Counted from the first letter of the stretch, positions 1-8,700 are shown. The stretch is DNA of 64,000 nucleotides from Streptomyces sp. NK08204 (GCF_020400585.1 NZ_JAINVF010000028.1:31220-95219); one strand, 5' to 3'. Notes: generated by a model not told the origin, from the sequence alone. Numbers and translations: made by a program.

Positions 1-1243
1 GGTCCAGGCGCTGCGAGAGATAGGCGATGCGGCCGTCGCCGCGCCTGATCTCCCCGCCGGCCGGAACCAGTTCGCCGGTGATCAGCCGCAGCAGGGTGGT
101 CTTGCCGGCGCCGTTGGGCCCGGTCAGTGCGATGCGCTCGGGTCCGCGTACGGAGAGGTCGACGCCGTCCTCGGTGAACAGGTCCTTCCCGTCGTGCCGG
201 ACCCGCATCCCCTCGCCGAGGAAGAGGTTACGTCCGGCGGGCACCTGGGTGTCGGGCAGGTCCAGGGTGATGCGCTGCTCCTCGCGCAACGCGCGCCCGG
301 CCTCGTCGAGGCGGGCCTTGGCCTCGCCGACCCGGGAGGCGTGCATCTGGCCGGCCCGGCCCGCGGACTCCTGCGCGCCGCGCTTCATGTTGCCGGCGAA
401 GATGCGCGGCAGCCCGGCGTTCTTGAGGTTGCGGGCGGCGTTGCTCGCGCGGCGCTCGGCGCGTTCGCGGGCCTGCTGCAGCTCCCTTTTCTCCCGCTTC
501 AGCTCCTGCTCGGCGTTGCGGACGTTCTTCTCGGCGACCTCCTGCTCGGCGCGCACGATCTGCTCGTACGCGGTGAAGTTGCCGCCGTGGAAACGCAGTT
601 GTTCGCCGCCGAGCTCGGCGATGCTGTCCATGCGGTCGAGCAGGGCGCGGTCGTGGGCGACCAGCAGCAACAGGCCCTTGAAGTCCGTCAGCACGTCGTA
701 CAGCTTGTGCCGGGCGTCCCGGTCGAGGTTGTTGGTCGGTTCGTCGAGGAGCAGGACGTCCGGGCGCTTGAGCAGTTGTGCGGCGAGGCCGAGCGAGACG
801 GCCTGGCCGCCGCTGAGCGTGCTCAGGCTGCGGTCCAGGGCGAGGCCGGCCAGCCCGAGACGGTCGAGCTGGGCGCGGGTGCGCTCCTCGATGTCCCAGT
901 CGTCGCCGATGGTGGTGAAGTGCTCCTCACTCACGTCCCCGGACTCGACGGCGTCCAGGGCACGGATCACCGCGGCGACGCCGAGCACCTCGGCGACAGT
1001 GACGTCACCGGTCAGGGGGAGGCTCTGCGGCAGATAGCCGAGCGTGCCACTGACGGACACCGAGCCGGTGACGGGCCGCAGTTGGCCGGCGATCAGCTTG
1101 AGCAGGGTGCTCTTGCCGGAGCCGTTGGGGGCGACCAGGCCCGTGCGGCCAGTGGTCACGGTGAAGGACAGGTCGTGGAAGACCGGGGTGTCGTCGGGCC
1201 AGGCGAACGACAGGTTCGAGCAGACGATGGTGGCGTCAGACAT
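1..1243 (-). CDS. ABC-F family ATP-binding protein (3' end cut by window edge)
   Basis: About 414 residues are visible from an ATG at 1243; the C-terminus lies outside the window. There are two ABC domains and no membrane segments, as in ABC-F ribosome-associated ATPases (translation factors or antibiotic ribosome protection). Domain 1 has APNGSGKST (first Walker A glycine is Ala), the signature LSGGQ and Walker B LLLLDEPTNNLD. An Arg/Glu/Lys-rich helical linker follows, then domain 2 with GPNGAGKTT. Domain order and linker are those of the family. Whether it gives resistance or acts in housekeeping translation cannot be told from the sequence. The leader holds a hairpin (1320-1360). Confidence 0.93.
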   Translation of the reverse strand, partial: MSDATIVCSNLSFAWPDDTPVFHDLSFTVTTGRTGLVAPNGSGKSTLLKLIAGQLRPVTGSVSVSGTLGYLPQSLPLTGDVTVAEVLGVAAVIRALDAVESGDVSEEHFTTIGDDWDIEERTRAQLDRLGLAGLALDRSLSTLSGGQAVSLGLAAQLLKRPDVLLLDEPTNNLDRDARHKLYDVLTDFKGLLLLVAHDRALLDRMDSIAELGGEQLRFHGGNFTAYEQIVRAEQEVAEKNVRNAEQELKREKRELQQARERAERRASNAARNLKNAGLPRIFAGNMKRGAQESAGRAGQMHASRVGEAKARLDEAGRALREEQRITLDLPDTQVPAGRNLFLGEGMRVRHDGKDLFTEDGVDLSVRGPERIALTGPNGAGKTTLLRLITGELVPAGGEIRRGDGRIAYLSQRLD

Positions 1244-1319
1244 GGAAGCGACCTTGAGAGGGCTGGGGGCGAAGACAGCTCCGCCCCGGGCAGACGGGGG
1301 GAAAGGGGGTACGACGAAC

Positions 1320-1360
1320 CGGCCACTTCGGCGGCGCTTCTTCAGCGCGTCCGGTGGCCG
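1320..1360 (-). promoter_or_regulatory. Hairpin in the leader of the ABC-F gene
   Basis: CGGCCAC and GTGGCCG arms (1320-1326, 1354-1360) enclose a smaller GCGCT/AGCGC stem. It lies 77-117 nt upstream of the ATG on the minus strand. Drug-induced ABC-F genes are often controlled by leader attenuation, so an attenuator is possible; this is inferred from position and structure only. Confidence 0.35.
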
Positions 1361-1768
1361 TCAGATCCGGATCTCACCCGGAGATGTCGTCGTCACCCAC
1401 CACGTCTGCGACTCCTCGATACACGGTCTACGTCACGGGCAGCTTAACAGGCCGCCGGGCGCACTCACTTGCCCCCTCTGCCCCCGTGGGCCCGCCGCAC
1501 CCGACAGACGTGTTGACAGCCCGATCACACCCATGCCAGCATCGTCACCAGTTAAACCGGTGACGACTTGGGCGATGGCCGGCCGTGTTCACACGTTCGG
1601 GTGAAGGAGCGCAGCGACCATGGCAGGAGGAACGTCGAAACGAGCGGCTGAGGGGAGCGCCGGCACGGCGAGCCGCCGTCGACGGGTGACTCGACGGCGC
1701 GGAGCACCGGCACGGCGAGGCAGCCTGGATTCCCCGGGCGCGTCCGCCGCTTCAGCACCGCCTGGCAC
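1361..1768. other. Non-coding gap
   Basis: I see no convincing gene here. A partial dyad, GTCACC...GGTGAC, lies near 1545-1565 and could be a regulator site; nothing else stands out. Confidence 0.4.
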
Positions 1769-2020
1769 ATGGTCGTGCGCAGACTCAACCGCTGCGCGGC
1801 TCACCCCGGGCAGCGGCTGAACGCCGCCCGCCGGCGCGCCACCGCCCGAGGCCCGTCCGGCCGGCGAGTTCAACGCGAGCCAGAAGACCTACACGGGCTA
1901 CCTCGCAGGCGCCCTGCTGGTGATGCCCTTCACCGGCCTGCTGATGCGGTTCGTGGAACTGCCGCCCCGCCTCTCCCGCACCAGCGCGATTTCGTTCATG
2001 ACCTGACACGTACTCCTTGA
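1769..2020 (+). pseudogene. Decayed cytochrome b / formate dehydrogenase gamma-like fragment
   Basis: Three reading frames must be joined to recover one protein. Frame one gives VVRRLNRCAAHPGQRLNAA. A shift near 1860 gives FNASQKTYTGYLAGALLV and TGLLMRF. A second shift near 2008 restores FVHDL before a stop at 2018-2020. This order matches the middle of the gamma (cytochrome b) subunit of formate dehydrogenases, which normally has about 200 residues and four membrane helices. Both ends are missing and no alpha or beta subunit is nearby. Sequencing error could mimic the two shifts, but the truncation would remain. Confidence 0.55.
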
Positions 2021-2033
2021 TTGGGGAAACACC

Positions 2034-3677
2034 ATGAGACGACGACTTCTGACTGTCCTCGCGACCGGCGTACCGCTGATGACGGCGGCGGTGTACCTGC
2101 CGACAGCGTCCGCGCAGCCGCAGCGTGGCCCCGCCTTCGCCTCCACCGCGCCCACGTGCTCCCCGCCATCCGTCAAGGCGCCGGCCGGCACCATGGTGGC
2201 GAACGTGACGGCGGTACGGCACGCGGCGGGCACCGTGGACGTGCCCGCGGTCTGGCCGCTGCCCGGAAACCACGTCGACGACGTCCCGGCGTTCTGCGAT
2301 GTGACGGTCACGCTGACCCACCCGGGAGCGGGTGACCACGCCAAGGTCCGGATATGGCTGCCCCTGCAGGGCTGGAACGGCCGGCTGCAGACGATCGGCG
2401 GCAGCGCCTACGCCGCCGGCGACTACGGCAAGGACCTGGCCAACGCGGTCAAGAACGGCTACGCCGCCGCGACCACAGACGCCGGCGTCAGCACCTACCT
2501 CGACACCGGTTGGGCCCTGAACAGCGACGGCCAGGTCAATGCGGCGCTGCTGAAGAACTTCGCCAGTCGCTCCGAGCACGAGGCGGCGTTGATCGCCAAG
2601 GAGGTCATCGGCCGCTTCTACGGCAGGCCCGCTTCCTATGCGTACTTCAACGGCTGCTCCACCGGCGGACGCCAGGGCTACATGGAGGCCCAGCGCTATC
2701 CCGAGGACTACGACGGCATCCTGGCCAACGCGCCCGCCGTCAACTGGGACGAGTTCGAGGTTGCCACCCTGTGGCCGCAGGTGGTCATGAACCAGGAGAA
2801 GACCTATCCGACCCCCTGCGAGCTGGACGCCTTCACGAACGCCGCCGTCAAGGCCTGCGACCCGCTCGACGGCGCCGAGGACGGCCTGATCGACGCCCCC
2901 GAGCGGTGCGGCTTCGACCCGCGCAGCCTGATCGGCACCAAGGTGCTGTGCGCAGGCCGGGAGTTGACCATCACGGCGGCCGACGCGGCCGTGGTGGGCA
3001 AGATCTGGGACGGCCCGCGCACCACGTCCGGCCGGAAGCTGTGGTCCGGCGTCCCGGTCGGCGCCGCCCTGCCCGGCCTGGCCGGCACCACCGAGCCCGA
3101 CGCCGAGGGCAACGTCAAGGGAGCGCCGTTCCCCGTGCCCGCCGCCTGGATCGCCACGTGGCTCAAGAAGCAGCCGTCCTTCGACGTCTCCACCATCACC
3201 TACAGCCAGTTCACCCAGTTGTTCAAGCAGTCCCAGGCCGAGTACGACCGCATCATCGGCACCGACGACCCCGACCTGTCCGCCTTCCGCAACTCCGGTG
3301 GCAAGCTCCTGACCTGGCACGGCCAGGCCGACCAGTACATCCCCACCCAGGGCACCGTGGAGTACCGCGAGCAGGTCGAGCGGAAGATGGGCGGCGCCAA
3401 GAAGGTCGACGGCTTCTACCGCCTCTTCCTCGCCCCGGGCACGCCGCACTGCGGCCTCAACAACGGCAGCGGCGCTGCCGTCGACGACCTCGGTGCGCTG
3501 AGGACCTGGGTGGAACACGGCAAGGCACCCCGGACCCTGCCCGCTGCCCTGCGCAACGCCTCCGGCGGACAGATCACCCGCAACCTGTGCAGCTATCCGC
3601 AGGTGTCCCGCTACGACGGCCACGGCGACCCGACCTCCGCCTCCAGCTTCCACTGCGTGTCCCCGGACCACCACTGA
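2034..3677 (+). CDS. Secreted tannase / feruloyl esterase family protein
   Basis: A 547-residue exported hydrolase. Residues 1-29 form a signal peptide (MRRR, hydrophobic core, TASAQP). The family's CS-D-HC catalytic layout is present: Cys208-Ser209 in NGCSTGGRQG, Asp433 in GQADQYIP, and His472-Cys473 in PHCG, where the cysteines are expected to form a disulfide beside the Ser-His pair. Such enzymes cleave gallate or ferulate esters of plant material outside the cell. A GGGGA ribosome site lies just upstream of the ATG and a hairpin follows the stop. The exact substrate cannot be read from sequence. Confidence 0.92.
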   Translation: MRRRLLTVLATGVPLMTAAVYLPTASAQPQRGPAFASTAPTCSPPSVKAPAGTMVANVTAVRHAAGTVDVPAVWPLPGNHVDDVPAFCDVTVTLTHPGAGDHAKVRIWLPLQGWNGRLQTIGGSAYAAGDYGKDLANAVKNGYAAATTDAGVSTYLDTGWALNSDGQVNAALLKNFASRSEHEAALIAKEVIGRFYGRPASYAYFNGCSTGGRQGYMEAQRYPEDYDGILANAPAVNWDEFEVATLWPQVVMNQEKTYPTPCELDAFTNAAVKACDPLDGAEDGLIDAPERCGFDPRSLIGTKVLCAGRELTITAADAAVVGKIWDGPRTTSGRKLWSGVPVGAALPGLAGTTEPDAEGNVKGAPFPVPAAWIATWLKKQPSFDVSTITYSQFTQLFKQSQAEYDRIIGTDDPDLSAFRNSGGKLLTWHGQADQYIPTQGTVEYREQVERKMGGAKKVDGFYRLFLAPGTPHCGLNNGSGAAVDDLGALRTWVEHGKAPRTLPAALRNASGGQITRNLCSYPQVSRYDGHGDPTSASSFHCVSPDHH

Positions 3678-3703
3678 CCGAACCCCTGGCAGCCCCCCGC
3701 CCC

Positions 3704-3738
3704 GTCCCGGCCCGCGCCCTTTCGTCGCGAGCCGGGAC
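3704..3738 (+). terminator. Hairpin after the tannase gene
   Basis: GTCCCGGC (3704-3711) pairs exactly with GCCGGGAC (3731-3738), 27 nt after the tannase stop. There is no T-run, as is common in Streptomyces. It could stop transcription from either direction. Confidence 0.5.
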
Positions 3739-3892
3739 GTTCGTCCGACGGCGGGCGGTCGTCGGGCACCGCGGCACGCCGACGGAGCATTCCGCGCGGC
3801 GTCTGAGGTGCCCCCATCACCCGTATACCGCTGCAGGCGCGCAATGACCCCCAGGCGTCACCACCCTGACGGGTGATGAACCGATGGGCAAG

Positions 3893-4357
3893 TCACCCGG
3901 ACGCCGTCGGCCCGTCGAGCAGATCCATGAGGAAACCGTCCCAGTTCAGATCATCCAGCTCCGCCTCGGCCGGGACGACCCGATACGTGGCCTCGAGCCA
4001 CTCGGCCAACGGCGCCGTCGGCACCTCGAACAGAGCCTCCGTCTCCGGTGACTCCAGGAGCAGCCAGGAAGACGGCCGCTCGCCGGGCAGCGTCGGCCAC
4101 ATCCGTATCTCGCCGTTGCCGCTCATCGATGTCAGACCGCCGTGGAGCAGCTCACGGCCGATACGCCACACGAGACTCGGGCCACGCTCCGCGAGAAACT
4201 CGACCGTGACCACCGCGGGCACGGCCACGTCGAAACGGAACGTGGCCCGCATCGGCAGCCGGGTGAATTCATCGAGCATCTGGACCAGTTCCAGACACAG
4301 CGACGGCACCTGCTCGCGAACCGAACACACCGGCAGCTGCGGCTGATCAGAATGCAT
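3893..4357 (-). CDS. SsgA/SsgB-like sporulation and cell division protein
   Basis: 154 residues. The core matches the SsgA-like family of sporulating actinomycetes: LPMRATFRFDVAVPAVVTVEF, then LVWRIGRELLHGGL, GEIRMWP and a C-terminal FEVPTAPLAEWLEATYRVV helix. Family members position septa and FtsZ during sporulation; which paralogue this is cannot be told. The ATG at 4357 has a strong GGAGGGG 11 nt upstream. The acidic tail (PAEAELDDLNWDGF) is longer than usual. The gene stands alone, with a tandem operator-like repeat about 200 bp upstream. Confidence 0.85.
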   Translation of the reverse strand: MHSDQPQLPVCSVREQVPSLCLELVQMLDEFTRLPMRATFRFDVAVPAVVTVEFLAERGPSLVWRIGRELLHGGLTSMSGNGEIRMWPTLPGERPSSWLLLESPETEALFEVPTAPLAEWLEATYRVVPAEAELDDLNWDGFLMDLLDGPTASG

Positions 4358-4551
4358 GACGGGAGTTCCCCTCCGTAGGACGAAGCCTGCGCCGACAACT
4401 CTTCGGCAGGGGTCCAGACGCGCACATCGGTCACTTGACGGTCGAAGAAGACAGTGGGCGAAAGGGGTTGTCAGCGTGTCTGATATCGCCGCGCCACACG
4501 TGCGCGAGCAGAAGGGGAAATTCCGCCACCGAAGCCCGGCGCCGCGCGGAA

Positions 4552-4581
4552 CATGACGTAAGTCAACATGACCTAAGTCAA
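4552..4581. promoter_or_regulatory. Two tandem 15-bp operator-like repeats
   Basis: CATGACGTAAGTCAA (4552-4566) is followed directly by CATGACCTAAGTCAA (4567-4581). Each holds the quasi-palindrome TGACNTAAGTCA. It is AT-richer than its surroundings, as regulator sites are in such genomes. It lies upstream of the ssgA-like gene; the rest of 4358-5019 shows no gene. Confidence 0.45.
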
Positions 4582-5019
4582 CAGCGAACCCTTGTCTCCA
4601 GAGCCGCGTACCAGTCATCCCACGTCGCGCGGGCCGCGCCACGCCTTGCGGCGACAGTGCTGCGGGGGGCTCTGTCACTCGCGTTCGGGTGACCAGCGGT
4701 CCCCGCACGTATGCACAGTGGTCGAACCGTGGAACCGTCCGGCGCGGTGACCTCATGCCCTCATCGAGCGTGATGCGCTCACGGCACAGGGACCGGGCTC
4801 GGATCGGACCATGAGGCCCGGCACGGTCGGGCGAAGTGCGGGCAGGCAGAGTGACAGGGACGCGGGGCCGCCCGGAGCACCCGACTTTCAGGCCGGCGCG
4901 TTCTCGGCGATCCGGCCCTCGTCCAGGGGTCCCGTCCTCACCAGGACCCCGGTCTCGTCGGATCGGACAACGGCGAGGCCCTGGCCGGCCGAGGCGTCGG
5001 CCTGCGCCGGACTGGCCGT

Positions 5020-5799
5020 TCAGCTGTCCGGTTTGGTGGCGTGCAGGATGTGCAGTCCCCGCGGCCCGGGGGCCGCGTGCCGGACGTCCAGGCCGGCCTC
5101 GCGGCACTGGTTCGCCAACCAGGTCGGGTCGAGCCTGAGCTTCGGGTAGCTGCTGGTGCGCAGTTCCCAGCCACCGTCCGCGCCACGAAGGTGCAGCAGG
5201 TCGTGGACCTGCACGGTGTCGTCGTCGGTGTAGTCGAGGAAACAGGTGAGCAGCCGGTCGTCGGTGCCGCGCACGGGGATGAAGCGGTCGGTGCCCTGCA
5301 CTTCCCGCGACAGGTCGCGGTAGGTGGCGAGGAACCGGCCGCCGGGGCGAAGGGCGGTGGCGACGTCGTGCAGAAGCCGGGAGACGTCCGCTTTGGAGGG
5401 CAGGTGAGGGAGGGTGTCGCCCATGCACACGATCACGGCGGCCTTCGCGGCGTCCAGCACCTGGGGAAGCGCCTGGCGGATGTCGCCGTGCACCGGCCGG
5501 ATTGTTCCGGCGAGGCCCGCGTCGGCGGCGTGTGCGGTGAGTTCGTCGAGCAGCCGGGTGCTGGTGTCCACGGCGATCACCCGGGCATAGCCGTGGCGGG
5601 CCAGCGCCAGAGTCTGCGGGCCGGGGCCGCAGCCGAGATCGACCGCAATGTCCCCGCCGCCCTCGCCGGTGCCGACCGGCAGGCCCGCATCCGCCAGCAG
5701 TGCGGCCTGTCCGGAGGCCGCAGCCTCGATGTCGCCGCCGAGCATCCAGGTGTAGTGCTCGGCGAGCAGGCGCTCGTAGTGTTCCGCGGCGGTGGTCAC
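5020..5799 (-). CDS. Class I SAM-dependent methyltransferase
   Basis: 259 residues from a GTG at 5799. The SAM-binding motif I is VDLGCGPGPQT, followed by the acidic loop VIAVDTST and a post-I region ALRPGGRFLATYRDL. The substrate is unknown. The start overlaps the stop of the upstream MarR gene by four bases (GTGA), so the two are probably translated together and the regulator may sense or control the methyltransferase's substrate. AGGGA lies just upstream of the GTG. Confidence 0.88.
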   Translation of the reverse strand: MTTAAEHYERLLAEHYTWMLGGDIEAAASGQAALLADAGLPVGTGEGGGDIAVDLGCGPGPQTLALARHGYARVIAVDTSTRLLDELTAHAADAGLAGTIRPVHGDIRQALPQVLDAAKAAVIVCMGDTLPHLPSKADVSRLLHDVATALRPGGRFLATYRDLSREVQGTDRFIPVRGTDDRLLTCFLDYTDDDTVQVHDLLHLRGADGGWELRTSSYPKLRLDPTWLANQCREAGLDVRHAAPGPRGLHILHATKPDS

Positions 5800-6293
5800 G
5801 GCTGTGTCCCTTCGGTGCGGTCGCCGCTTGCCGTCGACTGTCCGGACAGGACCCAGGCGGCGAGGTCGGCGAGATAGACGTTGGTGAGCGAGGCGTCCAG
5901 GGCGGCGCCGAGCGCGGCCCGGTAGGTCGGCGTCGCCTCGGCGTAGCGCCGTCGGCCGGCCTCGGTGATGCTCGCGGCCACCGCCCGCCCGTCCGAGGGG
6001 GCGGCGGCCCGCACGGCCAGGTCCTGGCTCTCCAACCGGGCGACCAGCCGGGTGACGGTGCTGTCCTTGAGACCGATACGGTCCGCCAGTTCCCCCATAC
6101 GCAATGCCGGCCCGCTGTCCGGCCGGGCCAGCGCGCACAGCGCGCGGTACTCCGACAACGGCAGCCCGTGCCGCCGCTGAAGCGTTTCGTCCAGGTGTTT
6201 TTCCACCCGGCCCAGCAGACGTACGGCCATGCACCAGCGGTCGTCCTGCTCGTCGTCGGCGGGCAGGGCATCGGGGACGGGCGGCGCGTTCAT
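5796..6293 (-). CDS. MarR family transcriptional regulator
   Basis: 165 residues. A winged helix-turn-helix is visible: LSEYRALCALA, then LADRIGLKDSTVTRLVARLE as recognition region and the wing AAAPSDGRAVAASIT. The LKDSTVTRLVARLE and GRAV(A) pattern is typical of MarR proteins. It is co-transcribed with the methyltransferase behind it and divergent from the VOC gene; an operator-like palindrome lies in the short shared promoter. It most likely represses both directions and its own gene. Confidence 0.9.
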   Translation of the reverse strand: MNAPPVPDALPADDEQDDRWCMAVRLLGRVEKHLDETLQRRHGLPLSEYRALCALARPDSGPALRMGELADRIGLKDSTVTRLVARLESQDLAVRAAAPSDGRAVAASITEAGRRRYAEATPTYRAALGAALDASLTNVYLADLAAWVLSGQSTASGDRTEGTQP

Positions 6294-6308
6294 GCGGCGA
6301 TACTATCT

Positions 6309-6320
6309 GCTTGCCCAAGC
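6309..6320. promoter_or_regulatory. Palindromic MarR operator candidate
   Basis: GCTTGCCCAAGC, arms GCTTG and CAAGC, lies 15 bp upstream of the marR start and 30 bp upstream of the VOC start. The extended TTGC...GCAA form is typical of MarR sites. Confidence 0.55.
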
Positions 6321-6350
6321 AAGTAAACCCGGATGATACGGAGCGGGAGC

Positions 6351-6698
6351 ATGAGGGTACGCCGGCAGGGCGGTACGGGCATTGACGTGAGCGGAGTCGT
6401 CATCGATGCGACCGACCTCGACCTCCTCGCTCGCTTTTGGAGCAGCCTGCTCGGTCTGGACATCACCCGCCGGGAGGACGACTGGATCAGTCTGGGCCCG
6501 CAGCTGGCCCTGCAACGAGTCGCCGAACCCAAGACCGGCAAGAACCGCGTCCATCTCGACCTGGTCGCCGACGACTTCACCGCCGCCACTGCACGGGCCG
6601 CCGAACTCGGCGCCAGCGCTCAGGGCGGCCTCCGCGAGAACCTGTGGCAGGTGTGGCAGGACCCCGAAGGCAACGAGTTCTGCATCTGCCGATCGTGA
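6351..6698 (+). CDS. VOC (glyoxalase/bleomycin-resistance fold) family protein
   Basis: 115 residues from the ATG at 6351, chosen because GGAGCGGGAG lies just upstream; an ATG at 6333 is possible. The single domain shows DVSGVVIDATDLDLLARFW, HLDLVADD and a C-terminal WQDPEGNEFCI, the classic glyoxalase-like beginning and end (glyoxalase-like PF18029 type). The expected metal or active-site residues are not clear enough to predict a reaction. It is divergent from the MarR gene and shares its promoter region. Confidence 0.85.
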   Translation: MRVRRQGGTGIDVSGVVIDATDLDLLARFWSSLLGLDITRREDDWISLGPQLALQRVAEPKTGKNRVHLDLVADDFTAATARAAELGASAQGGLRENLWQVWQDPEGNEFCICRS

Positions 6699-6788
6699 GC
6701 CGTCCCGCTCGCACACGGCGACCCGGGGCGAGCGGGACGGATGCGGTGCGTCGCCCGACGCGTGATGTCCCGGCGGGACCGCCCGTCC

Positions 6789-7556
6789 TCACATCCCGGA
6801 GACACCACCACCGGTGAGGCCCGGAGCCAGCGCCGGGACCCAGAAGACGGCGACGGCCAGGGCGATCGAGACGATCCCCACGGCACGGGCCACCAGGCGG
6901 CCGGCCGGAGCCAGCTTCTCGACGGTGATCACCGCGGTCAGGACCACCATGGCCCACGGGTTCATCACACCGAACGCCGCCAGCAGCACCATCAGCGACC
7001 AGCAGCAGCCCAGGCAGAAGACCCCGTGGTGAGCTCCAGCACGCAGATCGCGTGAGGGCCCCGGGTACGAGGCGTAGCGCAGCACCAGCCCGATCGGCGA
7101 GCGGCACTTCGCCAGGCAGCGGTCTTTGAGGGGCGTGAGCTGGTAGACACCGCTGACAGCGAAGACGGCGGCGGCCACCGCGGTCCCCGCCGAGGTGTGG
7201 AGGCTCGCCGCCCGGCCCAGGCCGACGGCAAGCCCGTACGCCGGCAATCCGGCCGCGGCCCAGACCAGCAGGTAGGCGACCGTGAAAACGACCATGCGCG
7301 GCGCTCGGCGCACGATGATGGTGCGCGCGTACAACGCGGCGACGGGCGCCGTGGCAGGCAGCATCATCGCAGCTGTCATCAGCGTCCACACGGCCAGGAA
7401 AGCGGGCAGGCCCAGGCCCATGCTGCCGGGCATCGCCTGCATGCCGCCCCAGTGCGCCGCCACCCAGACCCAGGCGCCGGCCGCCGCGGCCAGCAGCAGT
7501 CCCGCGGGGCCCGCCCGGCGGCCGATGGTGACCAGCCGATGGGTCACGCGGACCAC
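6789..7556 (-). CDS. DUF2182 integral membrane protein
   Basis: 255 residues with about six to seven hydrophobic helices. Family marks are WTLMTAAMMLPATAPV, VYQLTPLKDRCLAKCRSP and the cysteine-rich GVFCLGCCWSLM, which with the early Met residues suggested a metal-binding membrane protein to those who named the family. The GTG at 7556 overlaps the DUF1326 gene by 13 bases; a second GTG at 7547 would give the usual four-base GTGA overlap and may be the true start. It pairs with DUF1326, a recurrent neighbour; the function is unknown. Confidence 0.85.
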   Translation of the reverse strand: MVRVTHRLVTIGRRAGPAGLLLAAAAGAWVWVAAHWGGMQAMPGSMGLGLPAFLAVWTLMTAAMMLPATAPVAALYARTIIVRRAPRMVVFTVAYLLVWAAAGLPAYGLAVGLGRAASLHTSAGTAVAAAVFAVSGVYQLTPLKDRCLAKCRSPIGLVLRYASYPGPSRDLRAGAHHGVFCLGCCWSLMVLLAAFGVMNPWAMVVLTAVITVEKLAPAGRLVARAVGIVSIALAVAVFWVPALAPGLTGGGVSGM

Positions 7557-8158
7557 GTGAAGGGCGCCGAGTGTCCGTTGCCGCCGGTGAAGTCCCAGGA
7601 CCGGCCGTGCACACCGTCGCCCGTCGCCCGGGTGGAGCGTGCGATCGTCAGCGTGCTGTTCGCCGGGTGGGACATGCCGGTCAGGCCCATGACCGGACCC
7701 TCCTCGCCGAACTGCGGGGCGACCTGGTCCTCGATCTCGATGTCGATGGCGTCGCCCACCCGCACGGCGTGGCGGCGGCCGTCGTCGCGGTAGTCGATGG
7801 GGACGCGCTCCACGCCGAGGACCTCACCGATGAGCGGTGTGAGCGCCGCCATCGGCCCGCCGGCCTGGCCGGAGAAGACCTTGCCCAGCGCCTCCGCCTG
7901 GCTGTCGTCGGCCGAGGCGTCGATGTACAGCGCCACCCGCCAGTCGCCCTCCGCCATCACCCGGGGCCCATCGATGAAGACGGCGACGCTGCGGTCGGAG
8001 ACGTCCACGCCGTCCACGTTCCCGCTGTCCACATGGAACGCGAAGGTCACCTGGCAGCGCTCGTGGTCAGCCGGGGCGGCGAAACCCGAGGTGGTGCAGG
8101 GGCACACCACGTCACAGTTGCAGCTCTCCAGATACGTGCCGTTCAGATTCCAGGGCAT
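7544..8158 (-). CDS. DUF1326 domain protein
   Basis: 204 residues, soluble. The N-terminus WNLNGTYLESCNCDVVCPC carries the conserved cysteines of the DUF1326 family (here Cys-x-Cys and Cys-x-Cys). The rest is a beta-rich fold ending in NGHSAPFTWSA. GGGAGGAAT lies just before the ATG. It overlaps the DUF2182 gene downstream, so the two are one operon. The function of the pair is not known; the cysteine cluster next to a cysteine-rich membrane partner suggests metal handling, which is inference only. Confidence 0.85.
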   Translation of the reverse strand: MPWNLNGTYLESCNCDVVCPCTTSGFAAPADHERCQVTFAFHVDSGNVDGVDVSDRSVAVFIDGPRVMAEGDWRVALYIDASADDSQAEALGKVFSGQAGGPMAALTPLIGEVLGVERVPIDYRDDGRRHAVRVGDAIDIEIEDQVAPQFGEEGPVMGLTGMSHPANSTLTIARSTRATGDGVHGRSWDFTGGNGHSAPFTWSA

Positions 8159-8304
8159 GGTTATTCCTCCCTTCGTTGCGTCCCCCTCGGTGAACGCAAT
8201 GCATCGGGAGAATCCGCTGGCATCCCGGTGCCGCGCGTCTCCAGGCTATTCCCGGCGCCCCCCGCAGCGCAGATCGCACAAGGGAACCGACACGCCTCGG
8301 CGCT

Positions 8305-8700
8305 GTGCCTCCGGCCCGGGGAGCGTGCATCCCGGGCAGGGGCGGCGGGGCCTGTCGGCTCCAGCAGGACCATGCCGGCAACGGTGCCTCCGACGTGCTG
8401 GCCGAGCTGCTCGGCCAGGTGCATGCCCGGGTGGAGGTCGCCGGCGCGGTCGAGCTGGACGTCGCAAGCGAAGGCCGCCTGGCCGAGGAACACGCCCGCC
8501 GACAGCAGGCGGCAGACCTCGAACACAACGTGAAGCTGCACCGCCTGATGCAGCTGCAGCGGGTGCTAGCCGACCCGAACCTGCGCCGGGTGTGGTGGAT
8601 CGCCCGGTTTCCCGACCGCTTCAACGACCTCGAAGACCAGCGTTTCACTGACGAGCTCGTCACCGCTCATCACCGCCTGGCGCACCCCGCGGCAGCGTGA
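8305..8700 (+). CDS. Hypothetical protein, probably a truncated gene
   Basis: Up to 131 residues from a GTG at 8305. The first 25 residues look non-coding, while the rest (VAGAVELDVASEGRLAEEHA, then RRVWWIARFPDRFNDLED) has normal actinomycete composition. The WW-ARFPDR stretch resembles the C-terminus of larger Streptomyces proteins with a charged coiled region, so this may be the tail of a gene that lost its 5' part. No ribosome site is evident. The 8161-8304 stretch before it holds nothing I recognise. Confidence 0.4.
   Translation: MPPARGACIPGRGGGACRLQQDHAGNGASDVLAELLGQVHARVEVAGAVELDVASEGRLAEEHARRQQAADLEHNVKLHRLMQLQRVLADPNLRRVWWIARFPDRFNDLEDQRFTDELVTAHHRLAHPAAA

Noticed and set aside
1785..3674. 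Long open frame opposite the tannase gene
   Set aside because: It mirrors the tannase codons and has no domain, start signal or coding bias of its own; such frames are common in GC-rich genomes.
3893..6271. A single long minus-strand frame of about 790 codons
   Set aside because: Only its last 154 codons have the composition and family match of a real protein (SsgA-like); the rest runs antisense or out of frame through the methyltransferase and MarR genes.
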